NCBI GenBank assembly: GCA_011620585.1
Contig: WOYV01000040.1
Span: forward strand, 51,581 to 115,580
Length of the DNA: 64,000 nucleotides
Reading direction: 5' to 3'
From: Draconibacterium sp.
GTDB taxonomy: Bacteria > Bacteroidota > Bacteroidia > Bacteroidales > Prolixibacteraceae
Shown: one piece after another, positions 48,356 to 57,500 of the stretch
Numbering within the stretch: the stretch's first letter is position 1
Layout of the letters: each line of letters opens with the position of its first letter
Program-made: the position numbers and the translations under genes
The notes under the pieces: generated by a model
Seen by the model: the letters and a program-made list of their open reading frames with translations, nothing else
Told to the model about the DNA's origin: nothing
Databases searched by the model: none

Positions 48356-49618
48356 TTACTTCTCTACCGGACAATAATCCACACAGCGGGCACAACTCAA
48401 ACAGTTTCCTTTGTGTGGTTCATAATCCTGACGTTTTCTGAAAACCACAGTGTTAAGTAGGGTCATTCCAATTACCAGCCCCAGGAAACCCCCGGCAATC
48501 ATACTTCCTGTGTAAAATTTATCACGAATGGCTTCGGCTTCCAATACCAGTTCGTCCATCGATTCTCCTGAAGCCCGGAATGTTTGTACGTCAATATTGT
48601 CAAGGTCGTCTTTAATTTCAGGCTTCGAGATCATCAGTTCGGCCAGGTAAACCGTTGGATTGGCTTTTGACAGGAAGGTGTGTGAACGATTCCCGACAAA
48701 AACGCCAAGCGCCACCCACAGCGGAATGATCAGCGCGTAAGTCACAAAACGTTTGGGCCCGAGCCCCGATTTTACCACTTCTTTTTCGTTGGTTGGAAAA
48801 TCAATCGCATCGAACGGACACGATGTTGTACAAAGCTTGCACTGAATACATTTTGACGGGGTGATGGCGAGGTGCCATTTAGAAAAGCGGGACATCCAGC
48901 TAAGCAGTACTCCGTACGGACACAAAAACCGGCAGTAGGGACGGGCTACAAACATACCCATCAACAGGAAGGCAACTCCCAGCACGATCATATGAAATTT
49001 GGCGTCCATCCTGAAAATTCCGACAAAAGGATCGTAGCGGCAAATGATAAAATCGGTGCCTGTGGCAGCAAACAATACCGCCAGCGCCAGATATATGTAA
49101 GGAATGAGTCCTAATGTTTTATTCAGCCATTTTGGAAGACTGATGGGTTTCATAATTACCAAGTCCTGAATCGCCCCGAGCGGGCAGGCCCCGGCACAAA
49201 AAACTCTGCCAAAGAACAAAGCAAATAAAAGCGGCAGAAGAAAAAACAGTAGCGTGGTTATCGAAACAGAATAGCCTGGATCGAAAAAGGATAGTACCAT
49301 ATTCTGGATCGACCCGATGCTGCAAATACATCCGTTTCGGTAAAACCCAAAATATGCAAGGGTAAATATTGAAAGCCATAAAATTCCCTGACGGGAACGG
49401 CTTTTAAGTGCCAAATATGTTGCTGCTGAAAGAACAAGCAATAACACAAGAACATCGAAATATTCGAGCGCCAAAGCCCTGGGTTCAGGCGTTACAGGCG
49501 ATGGTTGCGTGTATCCGCTGTCGAATTCGGGTTTTGGGAAACGCTGTTGCTGTGCTGACAAGGCAAAAGTTGAAAGGAAAAAGGCAAAAGTAAATAATAC
49601 GAACTTTGCGTATTTCAT
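48356..49618 (-). CDS. NapH/NosR-like polytopic 4Fe-4S membrane protein
   Basis: Multiple TM segments; FCAGACPLGAIQDLV, YCRFLCPYGVLLS, CIQCKLCTTSCPFDAIDFP, CLSCARCVDYCP; start MKYAKFVLF at 49618. Confidence 0.88.
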   Translation of the reverse strand: MKYAKFVLFTFAFFLSTFALSAQQQRFPKPEFDSGYTQPSPVTPEPRALALEYFDVLVLLLVLSAATYLALKSRSRQGILWLSIFTLAYFGFYRNGCICSIGSIQNMVLSFFDPGYSVSITTLLFFLLPLLFALFFGRVFCAGACPLGAIQDLVIMKPISLPKWLNKTLGLIPYIYLALAVLFAATGTDFIICRYDPFVGIFRMDAKFHMIVLGVAFLLMGMFVARPYCRFLCPYGVLLSWMSRFSKWHLAITPSKCIQCKLCTTSCPFDAIDFPTNEKEVVKSGLGPKRFVTYALIIPLWVALGVFVGNRSHTFLSKANPTVYLAELMISKPEIKDDLDNIDVQTFRASGESMDELVLEAEAIRDKFYTGSMIAGGFLGLVIGMTLLNTVVFRKRQDYEPHKGNCLSCARCVDYCPVEK

Positions 49619-49755
49619 AACTGCAAGTTTACAGTCCCAGTTTTCAGTATTCATTTTCGATAACAGATTACTGTTTACTAAAGGCTTGTGGCTATTAGCT
49701 TGCAGCTTGTAGCTTGATTCTATGTTGGTTTTTTGGTTCATTGGTTTCAATCAAT

Positions 49756-50328
49756 CTAAGTTGGATTCGTCCAGCTCCCTTTTACTTTGTATGCCTCGCT
49801 GGCCTGCACGCGGCTGATGGCATCGGACGGGCAAACCCGCGCTATGGAACATTCGTTGCAATTCACGCAAAGGTGATGCATAATTTGCAGGTGTAACGAT
49901 CCGTTCCCAAACGATGTACATCCTTTCACACATTTGGCACAACCAATACAGAGGTCTTCGTTGATATGATATTCGAAATAGGGTTCTTCAATAAATTTGC
50001 GTTCGATGGCAGCGGTAGGGCACAACTGGTTTTCGGCAGCCGTGCTTCGGGCGTTGGCATCGGGTTTCAGATATCCACCACACAAATCGCAGTAGCCACA
50101 CAAATCGAAAGCATGAATACATTTTACGGCCGACGGCGTCATCACGCACTCGGTGGCACAACGTCCGCACTGCGTACATTTAAAAGGATCGATTTGCCAA
50201 ACATAACCGTCGGTGGTTACCTTGCGCAATGCAGCCGCACTTACGGCCCCGAGCGATAAAAGCAAAGACAATCTCGCCCCGTTCCGGATGAATTTGCGTC
50301 GGCTTTGTGCTTTATTTTTCTTTTCCAT
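49756..50328 (-). CDS. NapG-like 4Fe-4S protein with twin-arginine-like signal
   Basis: SRRKFIRNGARLSLLLSLG; CTQCGRCATEC, CIGCAKCVKGC, CVNCNECSIARVCP. Confidence 0.88.
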   Translation of the reverse strand: MEKKNKAQSRRKFIRNGARLSLLLSLGAVSAAALRKVTTDGYVWQIDPFKCTQCGRCATECVMTPSAVKCIHAFDLCGYCDLCGGYLKPDANARSTAAENQLCPTAAIERKFIEEPYFEYHINEDLCIGCAKCVKGCTSFGNGSLHLQIMHHLCVNCNECSIARVCPSDAISRVQASEAYKVKGSWTNPT

Positions 50329-50335
50329 TTTTTGT

Positions 50336-50509
50336 CTACTCCGCCTGTGGTAATTGACACAATTCAAATTTCCCGCAATTTTTACATGTTGGTGATATCG
50401 AGCAGGTAGTTGTTACTTTTTTGTTCGCTACAAGGTAACCCGATGTAGCTGCCAGGCCGCCAAGTAATAGCAACCTGGCTCCGGTTTGTATAAATTTTTT
50501 GCGGTTCAT
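50336..50509 (-). CDS. 57-aa exported protein with four cysteines
   Basis: MNRKKFIQTGARLLLLGGLAATSGYLVANKKVTTTCSISPTCKNCGKFELCQLPQAE; N-terminus resembles the downstream NapG-like signal. Confidence 0.6.
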   Translation of the reverse strand: MNRKKFIQTGARLLLLGGLAATSGYLVANKKVTTTCSISPTCKNCGKFELCQLPQAE

Positions 50510-50563
50510 AATTTTAAGTTGGAAGACAGAAGCCCGAAGCATGGGGCCCAATCCTCCTTTTAT

Positions 50564-51529
50564 TTAGTTTTTCTCAAATACTCTCAGTACTTTACGATCA
50601 AAATCGAGTGCGTAAATATTTCCTTTATTATCGACTGCCACATCGGGCGCCTGGCCTTCAATTTTATCGTCGAATTTTGTTGGAGGCGCCACCACCCCGA
50701 GAAACTCGCCCGATGATTTGTATATTTTTATACGCACCAGGCCCTTTTCGCTGGTTACAAAACTCCCATCTTCCAAAAAACAGAAATGTGCCGGGTTACA
50801 GCAACCACTAAAATTCTCGGTTTGTGCGCCACTTGCCTGCCAGTGTTCGCGCAGGTTTCCGTTGTCGGTGTATTGTTCAAGTGAATGGATTCCAGGGTTT
50901 ACCGCCCACAAGTCGCCGTATTCGTTTACATCGATGTCGAAGTATGGACTTGGAATAATAAAACCATGCAGATCATCCGCATCGGCCTTTCCTTCGAAAG
51001 AATCAAGCAGATTTCCATTTTTTGTATAACGAAGGATTTTTCGGTTACCAGCATCGGCCACAAAAACAAAATCTTCTTTTCCGGAAATAGCAGTTACATA
51101 GGTATTTTCGCCTTCTATATTCCATTCATCCTGAATTTCTCCTGCTCTATTCAATACTTTCACAGACTTCCCGAATGCAAGATAAATATTCTCCCCTTCC
51201 ACTTCCACAGTGGTAGGTTTGTCTTGAAAATCGATTTCAAGCAGGAGTTGTCCGTCAATATCGATCGCTTTTAATTTCTGATCGCCAACCAAATAAATTG
51301 TGTCGCCTGAACTGGTAATGCCGGCCGGATTTTCGAATCCAACCCTGAAATTCTTAACTTCTTTGAAGAGTATTAATTCTTCAGGAACCTTTCGGAATTC
51401 TTCAATATTGTACTCAAATTTATTGGCCTCCATCCTGTCGGGACGTTTCGAGTACCAGTCGCCCACCATTACCGCAATGATAACGACAGCCAGTACAATT
51501 AAAAATATGACGATTCCTTTGTTTTTCAT
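50564..51529 (-). CDS. NHL/6-bladed beta-propeller protein with N-terminal TM anchor
   Basis: IFLIVLAVVIIAVMVGDW anchor; VFVADAGNRKILRYTKNGNLLDSF, DVAVDNKGNIYALDFDRKVLRVFEKN. Confidence 0.85.
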   Translation of the reverse strand: MKNKGIVIFLIVLAVVIIAVMVGDWYSKRPDRMEANKFEYNIEEFRKVPEELILFKEVKNFRVGFENPAGITSSGDTIYLVGDQKLKAIDIDGQLLLEIDFQDKPTTVEVEGENIYLAFGKSVKVLNRAGEIQDEWNIEGENTYVTAISGKEDFVFVADAGNRKILRYTKNGNLLDSFEGKADADDLHGFIIPSPYFDIDVNEYGDLWAVNPGIHSLEQYTDNGNLREHWQASGAQTENFSGCCNPAHFCFLEDGSFVTSEKGLVRIKIYKSSGEFLGVVAPPTKFDDKIEGQAPDVAVDNKGNIYALDFDRKVLRVFEKN

Positions 51530-51532
51530 TTC

Positions 51533-52954
51533 TCAAATGTTTAAGTCGATACACACCATTTTTTTCGAATCGCGCATAATCAGGTAACCATCGGCCAGTG
51601 CAAAAGGCGCCCAGGCATCGTGTGCGTCTTCAAAAACTTTAACCTGGTCGAGCAGAATAAATTCTTTTGTACCCGGGCGGGCTATAGTAAGTGTTGCATC
51701 ATCGTTCAGGATAAACATTTTATTATCGGCAATAAAGTAAGGCCCAAGTCCGAAACGCATGTCTTTCCCGCTCGACCACACCATTTTTTTAGTATCCGAT
51801 GGATCAACACAAACCAACTGGTTTCGAAGTGCGCCACCATCTTTTGGCAGAATCCCAAACAGGCGCCCATTCCAGTACAGTGGAGTCTGTTGTTCGCAGG
51901 CCAGCCCATCTTTCGGACTGTACTCGTCGATAGCTTCCACACTAAACTGTCCGTTGTTTTCCGAAAGCTTTAACATCATACTTCCTGCACCGTAGCCGGC
52001 TGTCAGGAATATTTTTCCATCGGGCATACAAAGCGGCGATGGCGCTACCACCGAGTGATTCCAAGCGTTGGTCGACCAAAGGACCGAGCCTGCATCGGGA
52101 CCGTCGGCAGCGACACCAACAATACCTCCGATTGCACTATACACATACATTTTCCGTCCTCCAAAAGTATAAGGCATCACCGACGAATGCGACATCTGCC
52201 ATCCGTTTGGATTGGGTGTTTCCCACAGTTTTTCACCGCTTTCACAATCCACGGCCACCATCATTTTCGAGCCGCCTACCCCAAGGATAGCCACTCCGTT
52301 ATCGATGAGCGGGCACTGCCCGGTGTACCAGAATGGAATTTCATTCCCGTATTCTTTTACGATATCAAGTCCCCAACGGAAATTTCCATTCTCACGGTCG
52401 AGGCACATCACGTGGCATTTTGGACCAATGGTAAGAATATAATCTTCGGTTACCGCAGGAATGGTCCGCGACATTCCGTGGTTTCGTTTAACGGCTACAT
52501 CGTAACCACGGCTCCACTGTTCCTTGCCATCCACCAGTGAGAAGCAACGCAATTTATCCGCCCGTTCCTCTTCGTTATAGTCGAGAATATAAGCCAGACC
52601 TTTGTAAATAGCTGCACCCGAATGTCCTTCGCCCAAATCGAGCGACCACACAATTTTCGGTCCTTCGGCGCCGAATTTATCGATCAGTTTTACCGGCGAT
52701 TTGGAAATATTATCGTGATCGGCGCCACGGAAATTTGGCCAGGTTTCGTTCATTGGTTGATAATCCGAAGAATATTCCTCGAAAAGCTCGCCAATGGTTA
52801 CGTCCTGCGCAGCAACTCCGGCTCCTCTGTTATCAGCTCCCTCCAGGTTAACCGTCATATCTTTGGTTGGGTCGGCACTCAACCACCAGAAAATTGACAC
52901 CAAGGCAATGGTGCTGACTACTATCGGAATGATATTTAAAGTTTTTTTCGTCAA
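51533..52954 (-). CDS. PQQ-binding-like beta-propeller protein (propeller 3)
   Basis: N-terminal TM; WPNFRGADHDNISKSPV, LDRENGNFRWGLD, VDCESGEKLWETP. Confidence 0.9.
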   Translation of the reverse strand: MTKKTLNIIPIVVSTIALVSIFWWLSADPTKDMTVNLEGADNRGAGVAAQDVTIGELFEEYSSDYQPMNETWPNFRGADHDNISKSPVKLIDKFGAEGPKIVWSLDLGEGHSGAAIYKGLAYILDYNEEERADKLRCFSLVDGKEQWSRGYDVAVKRNHGMSRTIPAVTEDYILTIGPKCHVMCLDRENGNFRWGLDIVKEYGNEIPFWYTGQCPLIDNGVAILGVGGSKMMVAVDCESGEKLWETPNPNGWQMSHSSVMPYTFGGRKMYVYSAIGGIVGVAADGPDAGSVLWSTNAWNHSVVAPSPLCMPDGKIFLTAGYGAGSMMLKLSENNGQFSVEAIDEYSPKDGLACEQQTPLYWNGRLFGILPKDGGALRNQLVCVDPSDTKKMVWSSGKDMRFGLGPYFIADNKMFILNDDATLTIARPGTKEFILLDQVKVFEDAHDAWAPFALADGYLIMRDSKKMVCIDLNI

Positions 52955-52962
52955 GTTTTATT

Positions 52963-54210
52963 TCAATTTTCAGCTTTTATATCAAAAATTTTCAACACTT
53001 CTCCGTGGCGGATAAATAATTTCCCGTCGGCAATAAAAGGGTGCGCCCAATGCGGCCCGGCTCCTTCTGTAATTTTGAATTCGCTCACGATGGAGAAAGC
53101 ATCGGGCGCCGGTTTTACCAACGCCACACTGCCTCTTTCGTTATAAACGTAAAGCATGTCCTCAGCCATGACGAGTGATCCTTTCGATCCCCAGGTTTCA
53201 TTGAAACCAATCTCGCCGCTGTCCCAGTTCATACAGGTCCAGTTTCCTTTATTGTTGTTTTCCCAGTTGGCGCCGTACACATAGCCATTGTATAAAATCA
53301 GTCCACCGTGGTGATTATCCAAAGTGCTGTTCTTGTATTTTACCGAAACCGACTTTCCGTTTTCTGCCATTTTCAACATCACGGCTTCGTAATCGTAACC
53401 CATCGAAATAAAGATCTCATCGTTATGGAAGATTGGCGTGTTAATCCATATCAAACCATTGTCCTGCCATTTCCAGACTTCAGGATTGAAATACCTGTAA
53501 TGCCATGCAATTTCCCCTGTTTCGGGAACCAGCGCTAAAATATCGGTTCCGATTACGGCCAGGATATACCTGAAATTCTTGTATTCATAAATAGTGGCTG
53601 AAGCATAGGCACGTGCCCCTCCCAGCGATTCGCTTTCCCAAACGGGTTCGCCGGTCATTTTATTCAGCGCAATTACACTGGTTTTGCTTCCTCCGGGCGA
53701 ACAGATCAGTTTATCATCCACAATCAAGGGAGTTTCTGAGTTTCCCCAAACATGATACTCACTTTCATACTTTTTATCCACTTCAACCGCCCAATTTTCT
53801 TTGCCCGTTTCACGATCGATACAAACCACCCGTCCTGTACCACTCTGCACATAAATACGGTTGTCTTCGATTACCGGTGAACAGCGTGTGTCGGGATACG
53901 ACTGGTTCCAGGAGCGACCGTAAGGAACCTGCCACAAAATTTTTCCCTGCATATCGACTGCTGAAAGATAATCGAGTGTGTCGATCATTCCAGTGATATA
54001 AATTTTCCCATCGGCAAAAATCGGGGACGACCACCCTTTTCCCAGTTTATCGACTTGCAGAATTTGTTTTGGCCCCTCCGCCGGCCATTCTTTTAATAAA
54101 CCCTTTTCGGTGAATTGCCCGTCGCGGTGAGGCCCGCGCCACTGGACAAATTGAGCTTGCGCACTAAATAAAAAGCTAAATAAAATTACTGCAAGCAGTG
54201 ATGTTCTCAT
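52963..54210 (-). CDS. Secreted PQQ-binding-like beta-propeller protein (propeller 4)
   Basis: Signal peptide; FVQWRGPHRDGQFTEKGLLKEWPAEGP, IDRETGKENWAVE, LNKMTGEPVWESE. Confidence 0.9.
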   Translation of the reverse strand: MRTSLLAVILFSFLFSAQAQFVQWRGPHRDGQFTEKGLLKEWPAEGPKQILQVDKLGKGWSSPIFADGKIYITGMIDTLDYLSAVDMQGKILWQVPYGRSWNQSYPDTRCSPVIEDNRIYVQSGTGRVVCIDRETGKENWAVEVDKKYESEYHVWGNSETPLIVDDKLICSPGGSKTSVIALNKMTGEPVWESESLGGARAYASATIYEYKNFRYILAVIGTDILALVPETGEIAWHYRYFNPEVWKWQDNGLIWINTPIFHNDEIFISMGYDYEAVMLKMAENGKSVSVKYKNSTLDNHHGGLILYNGYVYGANWENNNKGNWTCMNWDSGEIGFNETWGSKGSLVMAEDMLYVYNERGSVALVKPAPDAFSIVSEFKITEGAGPHWAHPFIADGKLFIRHGEVLKIFDIKAEN

Positions 54211-54231
54211 TGTTAGTTGATTTTTGGTTTT

Positions 54232-54978
54232 TTATTTATTTATAAATCCGTTGTATTCCAGTCGGTCAAAAACTGAGTCCTTGTAACTCGCCCCAATTGG
54301 AAATTCCTTATCCCCCAAAATTACGTTTACAGGACTAAAACTGGTAATGTATTTTGCTGAAATCAGAAATGAACGGTGAATCCTGATAAAATTCTTTTCC
54401 GGCAATACCTTTTCAATGGAAGAAATGGTATATCTGCTGCTGATAGTCCTCTTTTCGGTATGAACAATCAGGTTGTCGCCCATACTTTCCACGTAAATAA
54501 TTTCGGTTAAAGGAATTTTATGAATGATATTTTTTTCGCGCAGATAAATGTATTCTTCCATACTTCCCGGCTTGTGCAAGGTAACTTCATCTAACTGGTT
54601 GAATTGATGAAAGAATTTCTCGATGGTCTGCATAAACCTTTCAAAAGAAATAGGTTTTAAGAGATAATCGAGCACATTCAAGTCATATCCTTCCAGGGCA
54701 TATTGACGGTGCGCCGTAGTTAATACTACCGCTGGCGGGTTCTTCAGATTCTTGATCAGGTCGGTGCCTTTCATTTCGGGCATATGGATGTCCAAAAACA
54801 TCAGATCGACATCGTTTCTGTTTAAAAAATCAAAAGCTTCGATAGCATCGCCGGCAGTGCCGGCAATTTCGATCGAATCGATCTTGCCCAGGTGAGATTT
54901 CAGCACTTCCTGGGCGAGCGGTTCGTCATCAACAATCAAACATCTGGCCTTTGTTTCCATCTCCAATCCTATTTCCAA
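54232..54978 (-). CDS. LytTR-family response regulator
   Basis: Receiver (IVDDEPLAQEVLKSH, MFLDIHMPEMKG) and LytTR (YIYLREKNIIHKIPLTEIIYVESMGDNLIVHT). Confidence 0.94.
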   Translation of the reverse strand: MEIGLEMETKARCLIVDDEPLAQEVLKSHLGKIDSIEIAGTAGDAIEAFDFLNRNDVDLMFLDIHMPEMKGTDLIKNLKNPPAVVLTTAHRQYALEGYDLNVLDYLLKPISFERFMQTIEKFFHQFNQLDEVTLHKPGSMEEYIYLREKNIIHKIPLTEIIYVESMGDNLIVHTEKRTISSRYTISSIEKVLPEKNFIRIHRSFLISAKYITSFSPVNVILGDKEFPIGASYKDSVFDRLEYNGFINK

Positions 54979-56021
54979 AATATTTTTAACCTCACTTCAA
55001 ATTGCTTCTCACCCGGAATAATCTTCAAATCATGTTCTCCGGGATATATAAGCTCCAGCCTCCGTTTTACATTCTTTAACCCAATGCCACGTGCCACCGA
55101 ATCATCTTCAGTTTTATCGGAGGGAATTGTATTTATTACTTTTAATGTCAGAAATCCCGGATCAATTACCAATTCTATTCGGATTAACGGGTTTGTACGG
55201 TCTTTGCTGGCACCGTGTTTAAAACTATTTTCGATGAAAGGCAGCAGAATAAGCGGGGCAATCCTGTGTCCGTCAATTTCACCTTTGACCGTGAATTGAA
55301 GGTTGAGCCGTTCGTTGTAACGCATTTTCTCCAGTTCGATATAACCTTCCAGAATTTCGAGTTCTTTAGCCAACGAAACAAATTCTTCGTTGCTATTATA
55401 GATCATGTAATCGAGCAAATCCGATAATTTCAGAACGATATCAGGCGTTTTGTCCGACTTGATAAGCGTTAATGCGTAAAGATTATTCAGCGTATTAAAA
55501 AGGAAATGCGGATGAACCTGCGATTTTAGAAAACTGAGCTCAGCCGCCACTTTCTCTTCGGCTAGTTTTTTATTTTCCAATTCATCAAGATACCATTCTT
55601 TAAAGATAACGATAGCTGATGCCAACAATGGCAAGGCATAATCCGAAACCGCCTTAATAAGAATTTTTGGGAAGTTGAACAACGGGTGTGCACGGAAATC
55701 ATAAATTTCAGGAATTGGATTCGTAACATAATACGACACGTAGATCAAAAATCCATAACCCACAAAATGGATTAGCAGTAAAATTCCGAATAAGATGAAA
55801 TTTTTCTTTCTGGTTGCCTGTGGCAAAATCAGATAAATCATCAGGTAAGTACCAATAATTCTTGCCGGCAGAATAATCAGGTTCATGTAAAATTCCTGTA
55901 CATATCTATCCTGATAACCGGCCGAGATAAGCCAATAAACCACAAAAATGACTACCCAAAAAAGCAGGTGCCACCAAATGCGAAAACGGAAAAATACAGG
56001 AAGCTTATTTTCAGCCATCAA
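54969..56021 (-). CDS. LytS-type sensor histidine kinase (His_kinase family)
   Basis: TM segments; LKSQVHPHFLFNTLNNLYAL, PFIENSFKHG; overlaps LytTR gene by 10 bp. Confidence 0.93.
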   Translation of the reverse strand: MMAENKLPVFFRFRIWWHLLFWVVIFVVYWLISAGYQDRYVQEFYMNLIILPARIIGTYLMIYLILPQATRKKNFILFGILLLIHFVGYGFLIYVSYYVTNPIPEIYDFRAHPLFNFPKILIKAVSDYALPLLASAIVIFKEWYLDELENKKLAEEKVAAELSFLKSQVHPHFLFNTLNNLYALTLIKSDKTPDIVLKLSDLLDYMIYNSNEEFVSLAKELEILEGYIELEKMRYNERLNLQFTVKGEIDGHRIAPLILLPFIENSFKHGASKDRTNPLIRIELVIDPGFLTLKVINTIPSDKTEDDSVARGIGLKNVKRRLELIYPGEHDLKIIPGEKQFEVRLKIFWK

Positions 56022-56137
56022 TTTTTGATTTCTACAAACTTAACCATCGTTTCAACAACTTTCAAAGTTCCGGGATAAATACCCTTTTCAACAAGATGTT
56101 TAGCGACCTAAACACCTGTTTTTAATAAAACCCCGGT

Positions 56138-57343
56138 TTATTTAATTTTATATGCTACCAGCGCATTGCCGTGATGTACAAATAAACGTCCGTTATCGAT
56201 TACCGGATGCGCCCAATGCTGGGCCGAACCAAGTTCAACTTTGGTTTTGCCGGTTACTTTAAATTCTTTTGGATCCGCCTTCACGAGTGCCAGTTCACCG
56301 CGTTCGCTGTAGCAATACAACATTCCTTCGTCGGCGATTGCCACACCTTTCCCGATTTCTGCGGCAGCATAGCTTTCCCCGCCTGTTTTCCAGTTCACAC
56401 ACCGCCATTCCCTGCTCACGTCACCCGAACCATAAAGATATCCGTCTATTAAAACCATTCCACCCATCCGGCTGTCCAATTCAGCTTTTTTCCAAAGTAG
56501 CTGAACACTGCTTCCGTCCTCGCTCAGCTTCAACATTTCGCTACCTTGTCCCCAACCGCTAAAACAAAAAAGCCCGCCATCAGAATAGATGGGTGTATTG
56601 GCATGGACAGCCCACTGATTGGCATGTGGATACGACCACAATAATTTTCCGTTTTTGGCGTCCAGTCCGATAATGTGATTGGCAGTATGTGTAACCAATA
56701 AAGTACGCTCAGATAATTTCACCAGCGCTGGCGTGCAATACGCTGATAATTCCCCCACGCCGGGAGATGTCCAGATCAGCTCGCCGTTAAAACGATTCAA
56801 GGCAACCATGTTATTTTTCTTTCCTCCGGGGGTCAGATAAACAACATCGCCGTCAATCACTACTGTTTCGGTTACTCCCCACTGAATGTTTTTCCCATCA
56901 AAATCGGTGAACGCATTTTTCTTCCATTTTACACTGCCGTTGTTAGCATCCATGCACACCAGTTCTCCCAAACCACTGTACATATACATTAAACCGCCAG
57001 CCACCACTACTGATGAGCGTGCACCCGGGTAACTTTCGGTGAATTCCTTTCCGTAGTTTGCCTTCCATTTTAGCTTTCCATCCTGCGAAAGCACAAAAAT
57101 GTAACCTTCACCGTCGATCATGGTAGAAATATAAATCTGATTGTTGGCGAATGTTGGTGACGAATGTCCTTCGCCGAGCCCCTCAAAACTCCAGAGGATC
57201 TCGGGTCCGCCGGCGGGCCATTGTTTTAACAGTCCGGTTTCATGATAATTCCCATTATCCCCGCCCCTCCAAACGGTTGGCTCCTGAGCGTATAAAATGG
57301 GTGCGGAAATACATATAACGAGCGCTGTAATTAGTGTTTTCAT
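56138..57343 (-). CDS. Secreted PQQ-binding-like beta-propeller protein (propeller 5)
   Basis: Signal peptide MKTLITALVICISAPILYAQ; VWRGGDNGNYHETGLLKQWPAGGP, LDAKNGKLLWSYP; paralogous to propeller 4. Confidence 0.9.
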   Translation of the reverse strand: MKTLITALVICISAPILYAQEPTVWRGGDNGNYHETGLLKQWPAGGPEILWSFEGLGEGHSSPTFANNQIYISTMIDGEGYIFVLSQDGKLKWKANYGKEFTESYPGARSSVVVAGGLMYMYSGLGELVCMDANNGSVKWKKNAFTDFDGKNIQWGVTETVVIDGDVVYLTPGGKKNNMVALNRFNGELIWTSPGVGELSAYCTPALVKLSERTLLVTHTANHIIGLDAKNGKLLWSYPHANQWAVHANTPIYSDGGLFCFSGWGQGSEMLKLSEDGSSVQLLWKKAELDSRMGGMVLIDGYLYGSGDVSREWRCVNWKTGGESYAAAEIGKGVAIADEGMLYCYSERGELALVKADPKEFKVTGKTKVELGSAQHWAHPVIDNGRLFVHHGNALVAYKIK

Positions 57344-57500
57344 AGTCATGACTTTATCGTAATTTTTGGCTTTTAAAAATAGAATCAATTTGGCAGCTTG
57401 CCAACGCTGGCGCATAATTTATCATCGCTCTAAACAAGCCAATCCAATGCCTGCTGATGTGGATAAATTAAGAAATCTGAAACGTTAAATAAAGTTTCTA

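Noticed and set aside
40769-57343. PQQ-dependent alcohol or glucose dehydrogenases
   Set aside because: Blade motifs fit PQQ-like propellers, but there is no cytochrome domain, no dehydrogenase context and no pqq genes; real PQQ binding cannot be claimed.
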